NCBI GenBank assembly: GCA_034620365.1
Contig: JAQGEQ010000072.1
Coordinates: 124,001-188,000 of the forward strand
Origin: Pegea sp. RAD2-039
Lineage: Eukaryota > Chordata > Thaliacea > Salpida > Salpidae
Direction: 5' to 3'
DNA length: 64,000 nucleotides
The position numbers were made by a program, and so were the translations under genes. The notes under the pieces are model-generated. The model was not told where the DNA came from, made no database searches, and saw only the letters and a list, made by a program, of their open reading frames with translations. Positions 11,871 through 23,939 of this stretch are shown here, piece by piece (position 1 is the first letter of the stretch; every line of letters starts with the position of its first letter).

Positions 11871-13010
11871 ATGAGTATTAAATGTCGTCATCTAACTGTT
11901 GGTCTGGCCACAAAATTCAATTCCATGAAAACAGCTGCTAGGAGTCAACTTGGTAATACTTTTATGGGTGTAAATATAATCTTGAAAGATATTGATGAAA
12001 AATCTTCATTTTATGAATTAAGTAAATCAAGTGAAGATGTAGATGTCTTGTTAGCAGACCCATCAATTAATTTCGAATATTTAAAAAACCCACCACTTAG
12101 TATTAAATGGATTCAATTTACTTATAGTGGATTAGATGCAATTACGAAGCAATTGAAACCAGGAGATAGATTCCAGCCTCATTATATAGCTACAAGAATT
12201 GGAGGGGAATTTTCTAAGGTAATTTCTGATTATGTTGTCGCTCAGGTAATTTCATTAGAAAGAAATTTCAAATTTTGTTTTGAAAAACAAGTTAAAAATG
12301 AATGGGTTGAAAGTGCACCATCATTCAATCATCAGTAAGTTACTTTCAAGTCACTTGAACGATCTTATCAAAGATTTTTATCAGTTACAGAGCATTTAAT
12401 CAGTTAACAATTGGTATTCTTGGTGCTGGTGATATTGGAATGAATATTGCTAAACATGTAAAGTTGATGGGTGCTAGAGTTATCGCTATGAAACGAACTA
12501 TACCTCAAAATGGAAACCATCAATATCCAGTTGATGAGTTCTTTGCTCCGTCACACCTCAATGAGTTCCTCAAGTCATGTGACTACTTTTGTAACGCTTT
12601 ACCTCATACAACTGAAACTGTCAACCTGTTATCTGGTAAGTTATCAACAACTTTTAATTATTTTGATTTAATTTTGAAATTTCATGAAAAATCGATCAGG
12701 TGATGTCTTGAAAGTCTGCAAAGATCGGAGAACCAGTTTCATTAATGTTGGAAGAGGTTCTGTTATTGATGAAGAATCTTTGGTATTTGCTCTTACAAAT
12801 GGTTGGCTGCATTCTGCTGCACTTGATGTATTTAATGAAGAACCTCTTCCAAAAACAAGTCTTCTTTGGAATCTTTCAAATTGTGTGATAACACCTCACT
12901 GTTCAGGAACAAGTTCCAGTTGCATCAATGAAACTTTTATGGAGAATTTGAAACGTTTTATTGAAGGATCAACTTTTGTATATCAATTTGATTGGAATAA
13001 AATGTATTAA
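11871..13010 (+). CDS. D-isomer-specific 2-hydroxyacid dehydrogenase (glyoxylate/hydroxypyruvate reductase type), 339 aa
   Basis: NAD(P)H-dependent reductase of 2-oxoacids such as glyoxylate or hydroxypyruvate. Exons 11871-12334, 12391-12635 and 12700-13010, joined by GT-AG introns of 56 and 64 bp with the frame kept. The substrate-domain element SGLD is at 86-89, the Rossmann dinucleotide-binding motif GAGDIG at 166-171, and the catalytic triad is Arg255 (INVGRG), Glu284 (NEEPLP) and His303 (TPHCSG). The tail NLKRFIEG...FDWNKMY resembles the NLRRYLxGEPLxNVVDxxxGY ending of the GhrA-type branch. Substrate and NADH/NADPH preference cannot be read safely from the sequence. The 5' end is only about 100 bp from the STMP1 poly(A) signal. 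Confidence 0.93.
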
Positions 13011-13421
13011 TTTGTTACTTTAATGTTTTATGAACTGAATATTCTTCATATTTTCAACTTTTGCCAAATTATGTTATTTGTTCATCTAGCTTGCATCTGA
13101 TAAAAATAATTTTTCTCTTACTTATTTACTATCGAGAAAATCTCAGCTTATTTCATCTATTTGCAACACTTAAACACAAATAAATAACTTTTTATCTTTA
13201 GTATTGTTTGATGTCGTCTATGAAAACTTAAAAATTCTTAAAATTTAATTCTAAATCAACAAATTGGTTTCTGAAGATCAGAAAATTTGAAAACTTTAAG
13301 AAGTTTTACAGCAAAATAGTCAGATCAATTTTGTGCATCAGTTTCAGATGAGATCTTTGTTGTTAACCAGTTAGTTTCTACTTCAAAATCTTCTTAAAAA
13401 CTTCCCAGATTTGATTCATAA

Positions 13422-13661
13422 AAACTCTTCTCAACTAATCTGCTCTTCATCAGTCAGTTGCTTCAACGACTTGTTCGTGAGATCGCTCAAAAGACTTATT
13501 ATTGCAAGCGATTTCAAAGTAGTGCTGTGATGACTTTACAAGAAGCAAGTGAAGTTTATTTGGTAGGTTTGTTTGAAGATACCAACATTTGTGCTAAACG
13601 TGTAACAATTTCAAATGCCGAAAGTTTAATGTGTTTTATGATCCTTCTAAGAACACACACC
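13422..13661 (+). pseudogene. Histone H3 pseudogene fragment
   Basis: The reading frame shows the C-terminal half of histone H3 from the alpha-N helix on: a degraded STELLIRKLPFQ-like stretch ([12 protein letters not shown]), then [31 protein letters not shown] and AKRVTI. It is not a working H3. Three codons are missing between the Cys of FEDTNxC and AKRVTI. Four extra bases at 13611-13614 shift the frame just before ATGCCGAAA (MPK), after which the sequence decays. A stop lies directly upstream (13419-13421) and the N-terminal tail is absent. It looks like an old truncated copy; no introns are visible. A very divergent H3 variant is possible but unlikely given the frameshift. Confidence 0.85.
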
Positions 13662-13791
13662 TAAAAATTTGTTAAAAATAGAATCACAAAAACAACCGAA
13701 GAAGAAGAAGAAAAAGGATTTTTTGAGTTTCAACTTTTTTTTATTAAATGATTCATCATTGGATTTCAACGACAAATAATAAAGAAGAAAT

Positions 13792-16308
13792 TCAGAGTTT
13801 CACTCCTTGTAAGTTTCTGCTGATATTCAAAACTTCTTTCTTTCTTCTGTTAACTTCAACTTTAAAAGCTTTCTTAAAAACTTTTTTATTTTCTGTTCGA
13901 ACCTAAATAAGATTTCCGAATTCACTTTAAGAAGATCAAATGATGAAGATCTCACTTTATTAGCCTCTTTTACAGCTTGTTTCCGCATTCGTTTCTCTTC
14001 TGGAGTTTCATCTTTCTTACGTTGATTAGTAACAACCGGCATCTAAAAGTTATTTTGATATTTGAGAAGATGAAGACTTATCAACACAAACCTTTTTGCA
14101 AGCTTCAGTTTTACTGCTTTCTTCTGCGACTGTTTCAATAATCTTCTTTTCTTTCCGCTGAGGCTAAAAAGAGAAACATTTTAGTGAATAAACTGAATTG
14201 AAATAAAACTGTTTACTTTTTTAGTGACATCTATCATTTTTGGATGGTTGTAGATATTTGAATATGTACCTATAAACAAGCAACAAATTTCATTTCAAGT
14301 TACTTGTGTTCAAAACTAACTTATTATCGATTCACAATCATGGAGAACTGCAGGAACACTTTTGTAGATTGTAACAACATCTTCATCTATTCCTCTTTCA
14401 TATTCAAACTTCTCTAAAACTCTCTGTTTGATTGAGATGTCATCTTCTTCAGTAGTTGCACTTTGAATTGAGCGGCTAAAATCAAATCAGATGTAGTAAA
14501 TCATCAAATCAAAGAGTTCTTTCTACCTGGTTTTTGGTAGAAGAATTTCGGTGGCGGTCTCTGGCGCGATTCCTCGCGTGTCATCTTCTTCAAACATATC
14601 AGCTGTTTCCTCTACATTATCACCAAACCCGTTTCCATGCAGATATCTCTTCATAGTCTAAATAATCACAAGAAGTTACTACATCAGTAAGACGAGATGA
14701 GGAAGTACTTGTTCAAACTGATCATCCAGTAATTGAAGTTTATCATTTCTTCTTATAACTGAAGAAGACATAGAAAATCCAGTGAACTTCGACATCTTGT
14801 CATCTTCATCACTAAAATCAAAATTTGATGCAAGGTCATCACTATCGAAATCTTCTTCATGCCGTGAGTCATTATCATCAATCCTAAATCATTTCAAAAA
14901 AATCATTTAAAAGATTTGAAAAAGGTTTTTGGAGACAGACTCAATTTGATCGTCAGCTAGAAATATAAAGTCGTCTTCTAGGATGTTATCTGGATCATCA
15001 TAATCAAAATCTTCATCCAGAGCAGCAACTATATCAGGGTCCCAATCTGGTCGTATTCCTGATAGGATTTTAAAGTTTTATTTCCATTTATAGTGATGAA
15101 GATACCAACCAAGAGGTTCTTTGTGATTTAGAAGACTCACATCTTCTTCAAAGTTAGATGGAAATACCACAGCTGGTAATTTGAAAACTGGTTTTTCATC
15201 CCTCATAATTTCAACCATTTCTTCATCTTCTTCTTCACAGATAGAAGGAAGAGTTTTTGAATCTTCAATAAAAAGATGATTTCAAAACAAAAGATGACTA
15301 TTTAAATGAAAAACTACTTTTTGATGTTTTAACAGGAACAAGAACAGCTTTGTCATCTTCTTTTGAAACTTTCAAATGCTGCATATAATCATAGTCATCT
15401 TCATAACTGACTCCATGGAGCTTTTGTTGTTCCCACCGTTTTTCACGATGCACTGTTTTCTAAAATAAGAAAATAATAATTATAGAAAAAACTATTTGAA
15501 AAATAGTTCTATCGAAAAAATAGTTTTTAAGAAAATATGATTTTGATAGTGGACGTAGAAAACTTGCAAACCTCTGAAAATGTATCGCTGAAACCAACAT
15601 TGCCTCTTACTGCCGTTAATACATGTTGAGGAGCATTCTCATCAACGATCAGAGGATCTCTTTGACTTCTACAAGAAGAGAATAAAATGTTTATTGAAGC
15701 TGAAAAAAGTTGATAGTCTTACCGATTTTGTAATTTAAAAGTCACAGATTTCTTTTTATCTATGAAAGGTTTCTTTTTCCTCACCTAGAAAATTTCAATT
15801 TTAAAAATGCAAAAAATTTATTTAAATTTTTATAAAATATATTTAAAAATAAAAGAAGAAACAAAACAGATTCTTATTAAAATGAAATAATATTAAAATT
15901 AGTTTTTAGAAATCCATTTTTTAATTAAAAATTATATATCTAAATTTTGTTTTATTCTAATCTACTTAAAGATAATAATAATCTATAAGATCATAAAAAA
16001 TAAGTTTTAAAAAACATAAAATAAACAAATCTTTATAAATGAAAATAAAATTTTTATATAAAAGTATATTGATAAAAATATATATATAAGCTATATTTCA
16101 AAATCATTAAAAACAAAACTATTATAATTCTATAAATAAAAAATATAATTTATAATAAAAAAAAGGTTTTATAAAAATGTTTTCATTCAATAATTTTGTT
16201 TATAAAAACCATTAAATAAAATATATAAATATAAAGTTTAAAAAAATACTTTAATTATTTCATTTGCAATTTATAGTTGTTCAAACAAATAAAAAACAAA
16301 CTCACCAT
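13792..16308 (-). CDS. LTV1: LTV1 ribosome biogenesis factor, 13 coding exons, 452 aa
   Basis: LTV1 is a 40S subunit assembly factor that sits on pre-40S particles near the head/beak and leaves on phosphorylation. Exons: 16306-16308, 15723-15784, 15572-15668, 15318-15459, 15110-15262, 14941-15058, 14709-14883, 14527-14657, 14321-14475, 14217-14269, 14092-14163, 13956-14042, 13792-13902. All are GT-AG and in frame. Family landmarks: KKKPFIDKKK near the start, RSQRDPL, YEDDYDYMQHLK, RPDWDPDIVAALDEDFDYDDP, SMSSSVIRRNDKLQLLDDQFE, DCESIISTYSNIYNHPK, RKKDETPEEKRMRKQAVKE and the final NLQGVKL. The length matches the human protein (475 aa). The first coding exon holds only the ATG codon, and the following 521-bp intron is the longest and most AT-rich of the gene. 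Confidence 0.95.
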
Positions 16309-16309
16309 T

Positions 16310-18350
16310 TTTATACTTCCAGAAAATTCAATAAAAGTTTTAAATAAATCTGAAAGTTAATTTAGATTAGAATATAAATTTATTATATTTAAACTAAATA
16401 TCATAGAAAATAATAATTTAAATATTTTTCAACTAAATTAAAATTACATAATACTTTTAACAAAAAATAAAAATTTATAAAAAAAATTATAAAGTTAAAA
16501 TATTTAATAAAACAGTTTTTATAATAAATATAAATTTTTTAAATATAATTTAAGTAAATAAATTATTATTAAAACTTATTTATTTTAAAAAAATGACTTA
16601 AGATTTGCAAACCAAATAAATAAAATAGATTTGTAAGTATCATAAAAATTAGAAAATAATTATTTAATGTAAGCAAAAAAATATAATATTTTATAATGGA
16701 TCAAAAACAAGATTAAAAAAAATTCAGGTCCTTAAAAACATTTCCATCAACAAAAAATTTCTGAATAAAAAAAGTAAGAATAAATCAGATTGAATAGACA
16801 ACCAATTCACTAAAAACTTTGAAAAGTAAAAATGCATGGTGCAACATTATGGTCATATAATAAATTGTAACTTTTCTTCAAAAGTCCATTTTAGAACATT
16901 TTATAAATTGGCAATTTTGTTTCAAGGTATATTGCAAAATTATTCTTCTATTTTAAACCAAATTATCTTTGATTATTGTTGTAAAAACTAAATGCTCTTA
17001 CAAATTTATAGTTTAAAGTTTTTAAATAATTTGACTAATGTATTTACGAAACTTTTATATCTGATATAATCATAAAACTAACCTAATTACACTTAATTAT
17101 TTTAGTAAAAATAAGTTTTTTAAATTAAAATAAAACAAATTTGTGTTATTCAATATGTAATCACCATAATGATAGCTTTTTATATAGCATGTTGTTTAAA
17201 TTATTCATTAGTTAATTATAAAAAAATAAAAAATTTGCGACAACGAAATACTCAGTGAATTTTATTTGCTAAAATGAAATTTTATTAATTTTTTTTCTCA
17301 TAAAATATTAAACTGAAAATATTTCTCGAGATTAAATTTCAAACAACTTCTTCTCACAAATGTTGAAGTAATTTCCGAAACTTCTTTAAATTTTAATGTT
17401 TTTTATTCTTTGATAAAATCGTCACAACTTAGCAACGTTTTTTAATTTTCTTTTTTTAAATGTTGGTACTTTAATGTTCACTTTGTTGTATTTCGTTTCG
17501 CAATTTTCGAAGCTTATCAACTTTACAGTAAATTGCAAATATGTTGTACCATCCAACAATGGTATAAGAGCTTTTTTCAAGATTCTATTTTGGGGATATC
17601 AATAAATTTCAAATCTATCTATATACCAAAGCTACAAGATTTAGAAATTTATTAATTTGAATCAAAAAAATAGTTTGTGGTTTTCAAATTAGGTAGTATT
17701 TGTATTCTACGTCTGGAAAAGAGAAAATCTGTTTTTTATGGAGTTATTATTATAGCGCTTTCTACTTGGGGGATTATTTGATCAATTGGCTCTAGTCTGA
17801 CATTTGCTCTAGTGTGACATCTAGCGGATAAACTTTTATAATAAAACGAATTTATCAAAATGATTTTCTATTCATTTTTTAAATTCTTAAATTGATAAAA
17901 CTTAGTAAAATAACGAAACACTAAAATTACTGTTTCTTGAATATTAAATATTAAAAGTTTAATTTTGTTGAAATTAATTGTTTTTTTAATTTAGTAAAAT
18001 TATGGAAACATAAAAAATTAGGAATATAATAAAAAATCGTTTCCAATTACAATAATAATTTTTAAAATTGATAATCTTAGCTCAACTTTGTTGCTTGAAA
18101 AAATAAAAAACTGAAGTGAAATTATCAAAGCAAATAATGATAAATTAAAAATGCTAAAAATACAATTTTAGAATATATTTTTTAAACCTTTAAATTCTTC
18201 TAAATAATATTTATTTATTTTTATATTTTTTATAAAATATTTTTTTCTAACTTTGAATTGAACTCAGGAAGAAGAAGAATTAGTTTTGCTGCTAAATTGA
18301 GATTCAAACTGAGATTTAAAAGATCAAATATCAGCAAAACTTCAGATTAA
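16310..18350. other. Long AT-rich intergenic stretch
   Basis: I see no exons. It contains the LTV1 promoter at its left edge. A short patch with repeated GCTCTAGT followed by CATCTAGCGG at about 17790-17828 resembles half of a CTCF-type motif. Confidence 0.4.
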
Positions 18351-18359
18351 AATTGAAAT

Positions 18360-19140
18360 TCCGATGTGTCTTGTCGACCTGTCCGAATTTGCAGCCGAAA
18401 AACTCACAGATGCTCTTTGCATAGATCTGTAATCGACGACTTGTTTGTTGCGCGAATCAATAGCCGCGAGCTTCTGAAAACAAACTAATCGTGTTTCAGT
18501 ATTTTGTCATTTACTAATTATTCTTCTTCTTCTTTTTATTTAATCTTCCAATAATTGTTCAAATCTTCAGATTTTTAAGGAGTTCTAAAGTTTCTATGGA
18601 ATAAAAAGTTGAATGAGGGTGGCCAGCATCTATTTGATGAAAAATCTTTGTGGGGTCTTTAGTAAAACAAAGAGAAAGAAAAAAGAATTTGATATATTTA
18701 ATCTCTTAGAAAAGGGTTTGTTATCATCAAGCATAAGATAGTTCCCGTCGCTTCTCAACCAAATTCTTTGATGTTTTCTTCTTAAGTCACAACGACTACT
18801 GAACTAACTGTTTGTTTTATTTAGTTTAAATTTAAATCAGTTTTTAGAAGTAGCAAATCTGCTTCACGTCGTAATCTTAACTGACAACTAGTAACTAATT
18901 GAAAGCTGAAAATCGTTTGAGCGACGATCAACGCGATAAATCCGTGACGCTCTACTGACCACAGCAAGATTGAAGGAATCAATTTCGGAAACTTCTTTAG
19001 GTTGGAAATTTGATAACTTACAATTGTCACTATTCTTTTTACCTCATCCAGTTTGTACTACGGATTTAACTTCCGTGACGATTTGAACTATCATCAACTT
19101 TACAGCTGAGTCAAGTCGCTTCAGCAAACAACTCCAAGAT
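18360..19140 (-). other. Unassigned coding-like segments, possible divergent gene or pseudogene
   Basis: The base composition is richer in CpG than the flanks, and several short stretches read like protein on the minus strand. One at about 18385-18483 starts after a good 3' splice site (TTTTCAG) and reads KLAAIDSRNKQVVDYRSMQR. Another at about 18890-19020 reads open in two frames, one giving EVSEIDSFNLAVVSRASRIYRVDRR (first 20 residues EVSEIDSFNLAVVSRASRIY). A third at about 19050-19130 reads LKRLDSAVKLMIVQIVTEVK. I could not join them into one frame with convincing splice sites and recognise no family. Confidence 0.25.
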
Positions 19141-19956
19141 TTTCTAAATTAAAAAATCTTATTTCGTCTCATTACAACGTTTCTCGAAAGTTAGAATTTT
19201 TTGATTAGAAAATTTATTACTGTTTCAAAATGAATCAAATATTTCTATTCCGAATTTCATGAAATTAAATATTTAATTATTCATAAAAATGATTTAAAAT
19301 AAAAGTTTGTTGGAAACATTTGCAGCTTCAATTATCAAATTAAAATTAAAGATTATTAAATTTCGAAAAGTTTCAAAATGAATTACTCTTAGATGAAAAG
19401 TTACAGAATCTTCAGTTTCAAAACTTCACTTCTTCTAATTCAATCTATTTTAGTTTTTGTCAAAATTTCAAATCAAAACTATCTTTGATTTTACAGCAAA
19501 CTGAAAAAAGACAATTTGCTAAAATGAATTTTTTAAATAAAGATTTATTAAAAACTTTTTCTTCTCACTTAAAAAATATCTTCAAATTTTGAAAATTGTT
19601 TTTAAACAAGAAGTTTTGAAAATATTTTAATTACTAATAATGATTATCAATAAATAATTCTTTTATAATTTTCTTTATTTGCCGAAAATTACTTCAAAAT
19701 TAACCATTAATTTGAAATTAATTTTTTTAGAAGGCTTTTAAACAATCATTTTTGTCATTTACTCAAAGTCTCTTTTATTACAGCGAAACATTTATATGAG
19801 AAATTAGAAGAAGATTGTTATAAGAAGATTTGCTGAAATGCAAATAGTAAAAACAACTAACTTGTAACAAATAAAAGAAATATAAATTGTTGAAGACATC
19901 GAACTTTTATAATTACACGATGAAGCATTTTGTACATTTTATATAAGGATGAGTAA

Positions 19957-20775
19957 TTAAGTTGTGTCATGAAAGATATGAGCGATATTCACGATCTTTG
20001 TTGAAGAATTGAATGGATGCGGACTTCCGATAAATCCGATGGTCTCTCCATTAATCAAACTTTCTTCATAATTACCTCCGACAACCACAATACTGATGTT
20101 GTAGTTGATGAACTTCGATATATTTTCAATCCATGATTTTGGCATATTTTGTTTGTTGAACATTTTAAGGATTCTTGATTGGATTCGACAAGATCGGACT
20201 CGATTTCGTTTCTTGCATCTTCGTTTCCCATTCTTGTTTTTATGACAGGTTTTCACTTTTGTTTTCTTCGCACAACTTGATGCTTTCTCACAACCAACAA
20301 AAGCTCCTTGTACGACATTTGAGAAAAATGGTTTCGAGTTATTTGATTGCAAACCATTTAAAATACCGCCGACTAATTGATAAGTGATATCATTTGTTCG
20401 AACGACTTCTCTAGCTCGTTGAAACGTGTATTCTGACATTGGTGTAAATCCTGTGGAGGTAAGAGACATCAATCTAGGATGAGGACGAACTTTACTCGGA
20501 TACTGATTTTCTGCAATTAATTTCCCAATATTTTTGACAAACGAGATTGGATCGTAGTTCTCGTAGTTCAGATGGACGTTCTTGTACGCTCTAGACGCTT
20601 TAGTTTCTCGGCTACAAAACAGAAATTTATTTAAAAACTATTTTAATTTAATATAAAAAGTTTAAAGTGAAAATTTAGTCGAATAAATGTAACAAACTGA
20701 AACTTAATAAAGAAATCAAATCATTTACCTCAAAGCAAACGCTCCAATAAGCAAAAGAAGAAGAACTAACTTCAT
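19957..20775 (-). CDS. Secreted basic Cys-containing protein of unknown function, 233 aa, 2 exons
   Basis: Exon 1 (20729-20775) encodes a classic signal peptide: Met-Lys, then a Leu/Ile/Ala core to about residue 16. Exon 2 (19957-20611) encodes the rest; the 117-bp intron is GT-AG and phase 2. The mature part has an N-terminal segment with Tyr/Asn (NYENYDP), a middle block with five cysteines at about 123, 129, 138, 148 and 157 embedded in a very basic Lys/Arg stretch (KKTKVKTC, GKRRCKKRNRVRSC), and a C-terminal segment with the hydrophobic strand ISIVVVGGNY and the ending HIFHDTT. The odd number of cysteines in the basic stretch may mean an intermolecular disulfide. I do not recognise the family. 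The basic patch could bind polyanions, but that is only inference. Confidence 0.75.
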
Positions 20776-23700
20776 TTTAAGAAACCTACAAAATATGAAT
20801 ATTCACAAAAATGTATTTCTGAATCTTACTCACTTTTATAATGTTCGGTAAAATGAAGAGAATGTGAAGTAACTTCAATACTGACGTAAATACAGCCAGT
20901 TTCGGCTTTTCTATCGATTCAATCTCTTTTTTTGTGCCCGCTTAGGGTTGTCACCATTTTTTTCTTTTTTCTATTTTGTTTTGAGCTTCCATATTTTTCT
21001 TGAATAAATAATTTTTAGACATTTTTTTAGGAAAAATATTGGAGAAAATTACCAAAAATAATTAGTTGAAATAGATTAAGATATTTTAGAATAAAATAGA
21101 ACAAAAACAAATAATTATTTAAAATGAAACGAATTAAATTTAAAATCGCTGAAAATACTAAATTTTTTGATTGTTTATAAATTCAATTCTAGACATTTAA
21201 TCAGAAGCTAAAATTTCATAAAAAATATATTGTAATATAAGGAAATTTTTTATGAATAATAATTCAGTTTTGTTAAAAAATTCATTTTTATTTTGATCAG
21301 CTGTTGTTACATTAGCAAAGTGCGAAATGGTAAATTATACAATATTTTTTTTATTTACAAAAATCAATACTTTATGAAAAAATGTTTATAAAAATCAACT
21401 AAAGTAATTAAATTTTAAAGTTCTCTGAAATGCAAACATTTTAATAAATCGATTATAATAAGTTACAAGAGTTTGTAAACAATATTTTGTTTTCCATTCA
21501 AGCCTTTATTACTTAGTACTTTGCATTTAAGACACGTTTATCTTCTTACATTTTAAGCTGCACAACGCTAGCCAGTATGCTTTGCATGTGGTCAGTGAAG
21601 TATAACTTACTCTAGCTTGGTCATTACGTCATTTCTCTAGTATCAGCAAAGCATTTAGAGAAGTTAAACAAAAACTTCATCAATCTGTTTAATTCAAAAA
21701 TAAAGTAATTAGTTTAACTGGGATATTTACTAAACATTTGTTCGTCTTATAGTTTTATGTTTAGCTTTCAAATATGATTTAATCTTAGCAGTATATATCA
21801 ATATTCTAATAAAATATTATTATCACTTGAAAAATTAATTTGTAAAACAAATAATTAACAACAAATTGTAACAAATGTTAAGTATCTAAGAAAATAGTTT
21901 GTCCTAATTTGTTTTTAATTTAATGGATATAAGCTAATTTTAGATATGGTTGCATTTTATGTTTTTTAAATAAACTTTGTATTTATTTATTTCTATTATT
22001 AGTTATTTTATTTATCGTGCTCGATAAAGAAGTCTTATAAAAAATTATATTTTTAGATTAAGATCAAAACATGAATAAAATTCAGATTTATCTAGTTGAT
22101 ATAATTTAAGAGATTTTTTTCGTTTTTAAACTATCAACAAAATATTTATTAAAGATCTAATAACTTTTCAATGAAACAAGAAAATATTTCATATTTTTTA
22201 TCTAAATGTGAATCCCAAAATACTAGATTGAATCGGTTTTAAGTATAAAGAAAAAATATTTTTAATTTTTTTGGGATATTTTATTTTTATAATATTTCAG
22301 CTTAACTTTTGATAACTCAAAATAAGTTTAAATCTTAAAAAGTTATATTTCTGTCAAACCGATACTTTGACAATTTTGAATAACTTAAATGTATTAAAGT
22401 TGAGTTTGAAATTTTTTTATAATTTATATTTATTTCGTTGAAATATAAATCAACTTTCATAAAAACTTTGAAGCCATTCATTTTTTTGTAAGATTTCCAC
22501 AATGTAGTTTTTGCTTCTTATTTTGTGATTGATATAAAAACTTGAATATTTTCATTATTAGTATCGTTATTAATTAAATATATTAAAATTAATTTTAATC
22601 AATTTTTATTTTAGACTGAATAAAATAATTCTTAATATAATGTGATAAAAATAATCATTAATTTTAATCAAATATTTTGAATTTTATAAAAATATTATTG
22701 AAAACCTTTATTACCAACATAAATAATTTAGATTATTATTAAATGTAATAAATAAATTCTTCAATTTAATAAAAAATATTTATTATTTTGAATTATTTAA
22801 ATCTTTTAATAAATGTTGATTGAAACATTTTGTAAACAAATTGCATAAAATGTTGTAATTTATTTTTAATAATTATAATTTGTTGGTTTAATTGGAATTT
22901 GAAAGTAATGTAAATAAAACGACTTTCATATATTAAATAAATAAGAAATTTATTCCAAATATTTTTGAATAAACTTCGAATTATAATTCAAAATCAATTA
23001 TAAAATTTCATAAACAGAATTATGAAAAAATATAATTTTGATATATTAACTTGATTGAAAATTATATAATTTTTGAAAATTGCAGAGAATTACTTTTTAT
23101 TTTTATTTTGTTCTTAATCCTTTTAATTTTTAATAAAATAAATTTTTAATTAAATTTTTTTGTTTTTATTTTCGTAGTTCTAAAAAACAATTTTCTTGTC
23201 ACAAGAGGGCGCATCAAAGTAAATTATTTTTCAAATGAGTTTTATTCCATTATTTGTTTATTAATATATCGTTTTTACTTCATCATCTTAAACTATACAA
23301 ACTTTAAAAATACTTTATAAATTAAAACTCGATTGATTTATGTTGTTAGTAGCGTTCGTAGCCGCGAGGTGTATTTCCCTATACAGGAAATCGTGCATAC
23401 AAAAGCTGATATATACAAATAAATAAAATTTATGAAGACTACTAAGTTGTTGTCGTTTCAGCGCAATATTTTTCAAAGAGTTTTTAATCTAAATTTTTCC
23501 ACCATCTCAAGCCTCCTAGTAGTTGGATTACAAGCACTCGCTTCTATCTTCTAAAGAAATCAATTTGTAAAAGTTTGATTAATATTATTTTGTATAAATT
23601 AATAATATATATTTTGATGATATTTTTACAATTTTTATCACAATATTTTCATTTAATCTTCTTGTTTTTAATTACAAACTACCAAAGCTTATAAAAAGTT

Positions 23701-23900
23701 TTTTAATTTTTCTTTAACCTTTTTTGCAAGGATTTCTCTCAAATTTAAATTTTATTTAATTTATTTAATTTATTTTATGCAATTAAAGAAATAAAATTAA
23801 AAAAATCAATTTAAAGAAAAGTTGTTTCTGAATCAGTGGTTAATTAAAGCAAATAATTTTTTGTTGTAAAATAGTGATTATGATTTTGTTATTTGAAAAA
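20776..23900. other. AT-rich intergenic sequence
   Basis: Very AT-rich, no exons seen. On the + strand 23199-23212 reads TCACAAGAGGGCGC, close to the animal CTCF core consensus. Confidence 0.4.
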
Positions 23901-23939
23901 TATTTCAAGAATAATTTAATTGATAATTTACTGAAATGA

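Noticed and set aside
13827..14042. 71-aa ORF ending in FEQKIKKFLRKLLK
   Set aside because: It reads through the last LTV1 intron. Splicing 13956 to 13902 restores the conserved C-terminus ending NLQGVKL.
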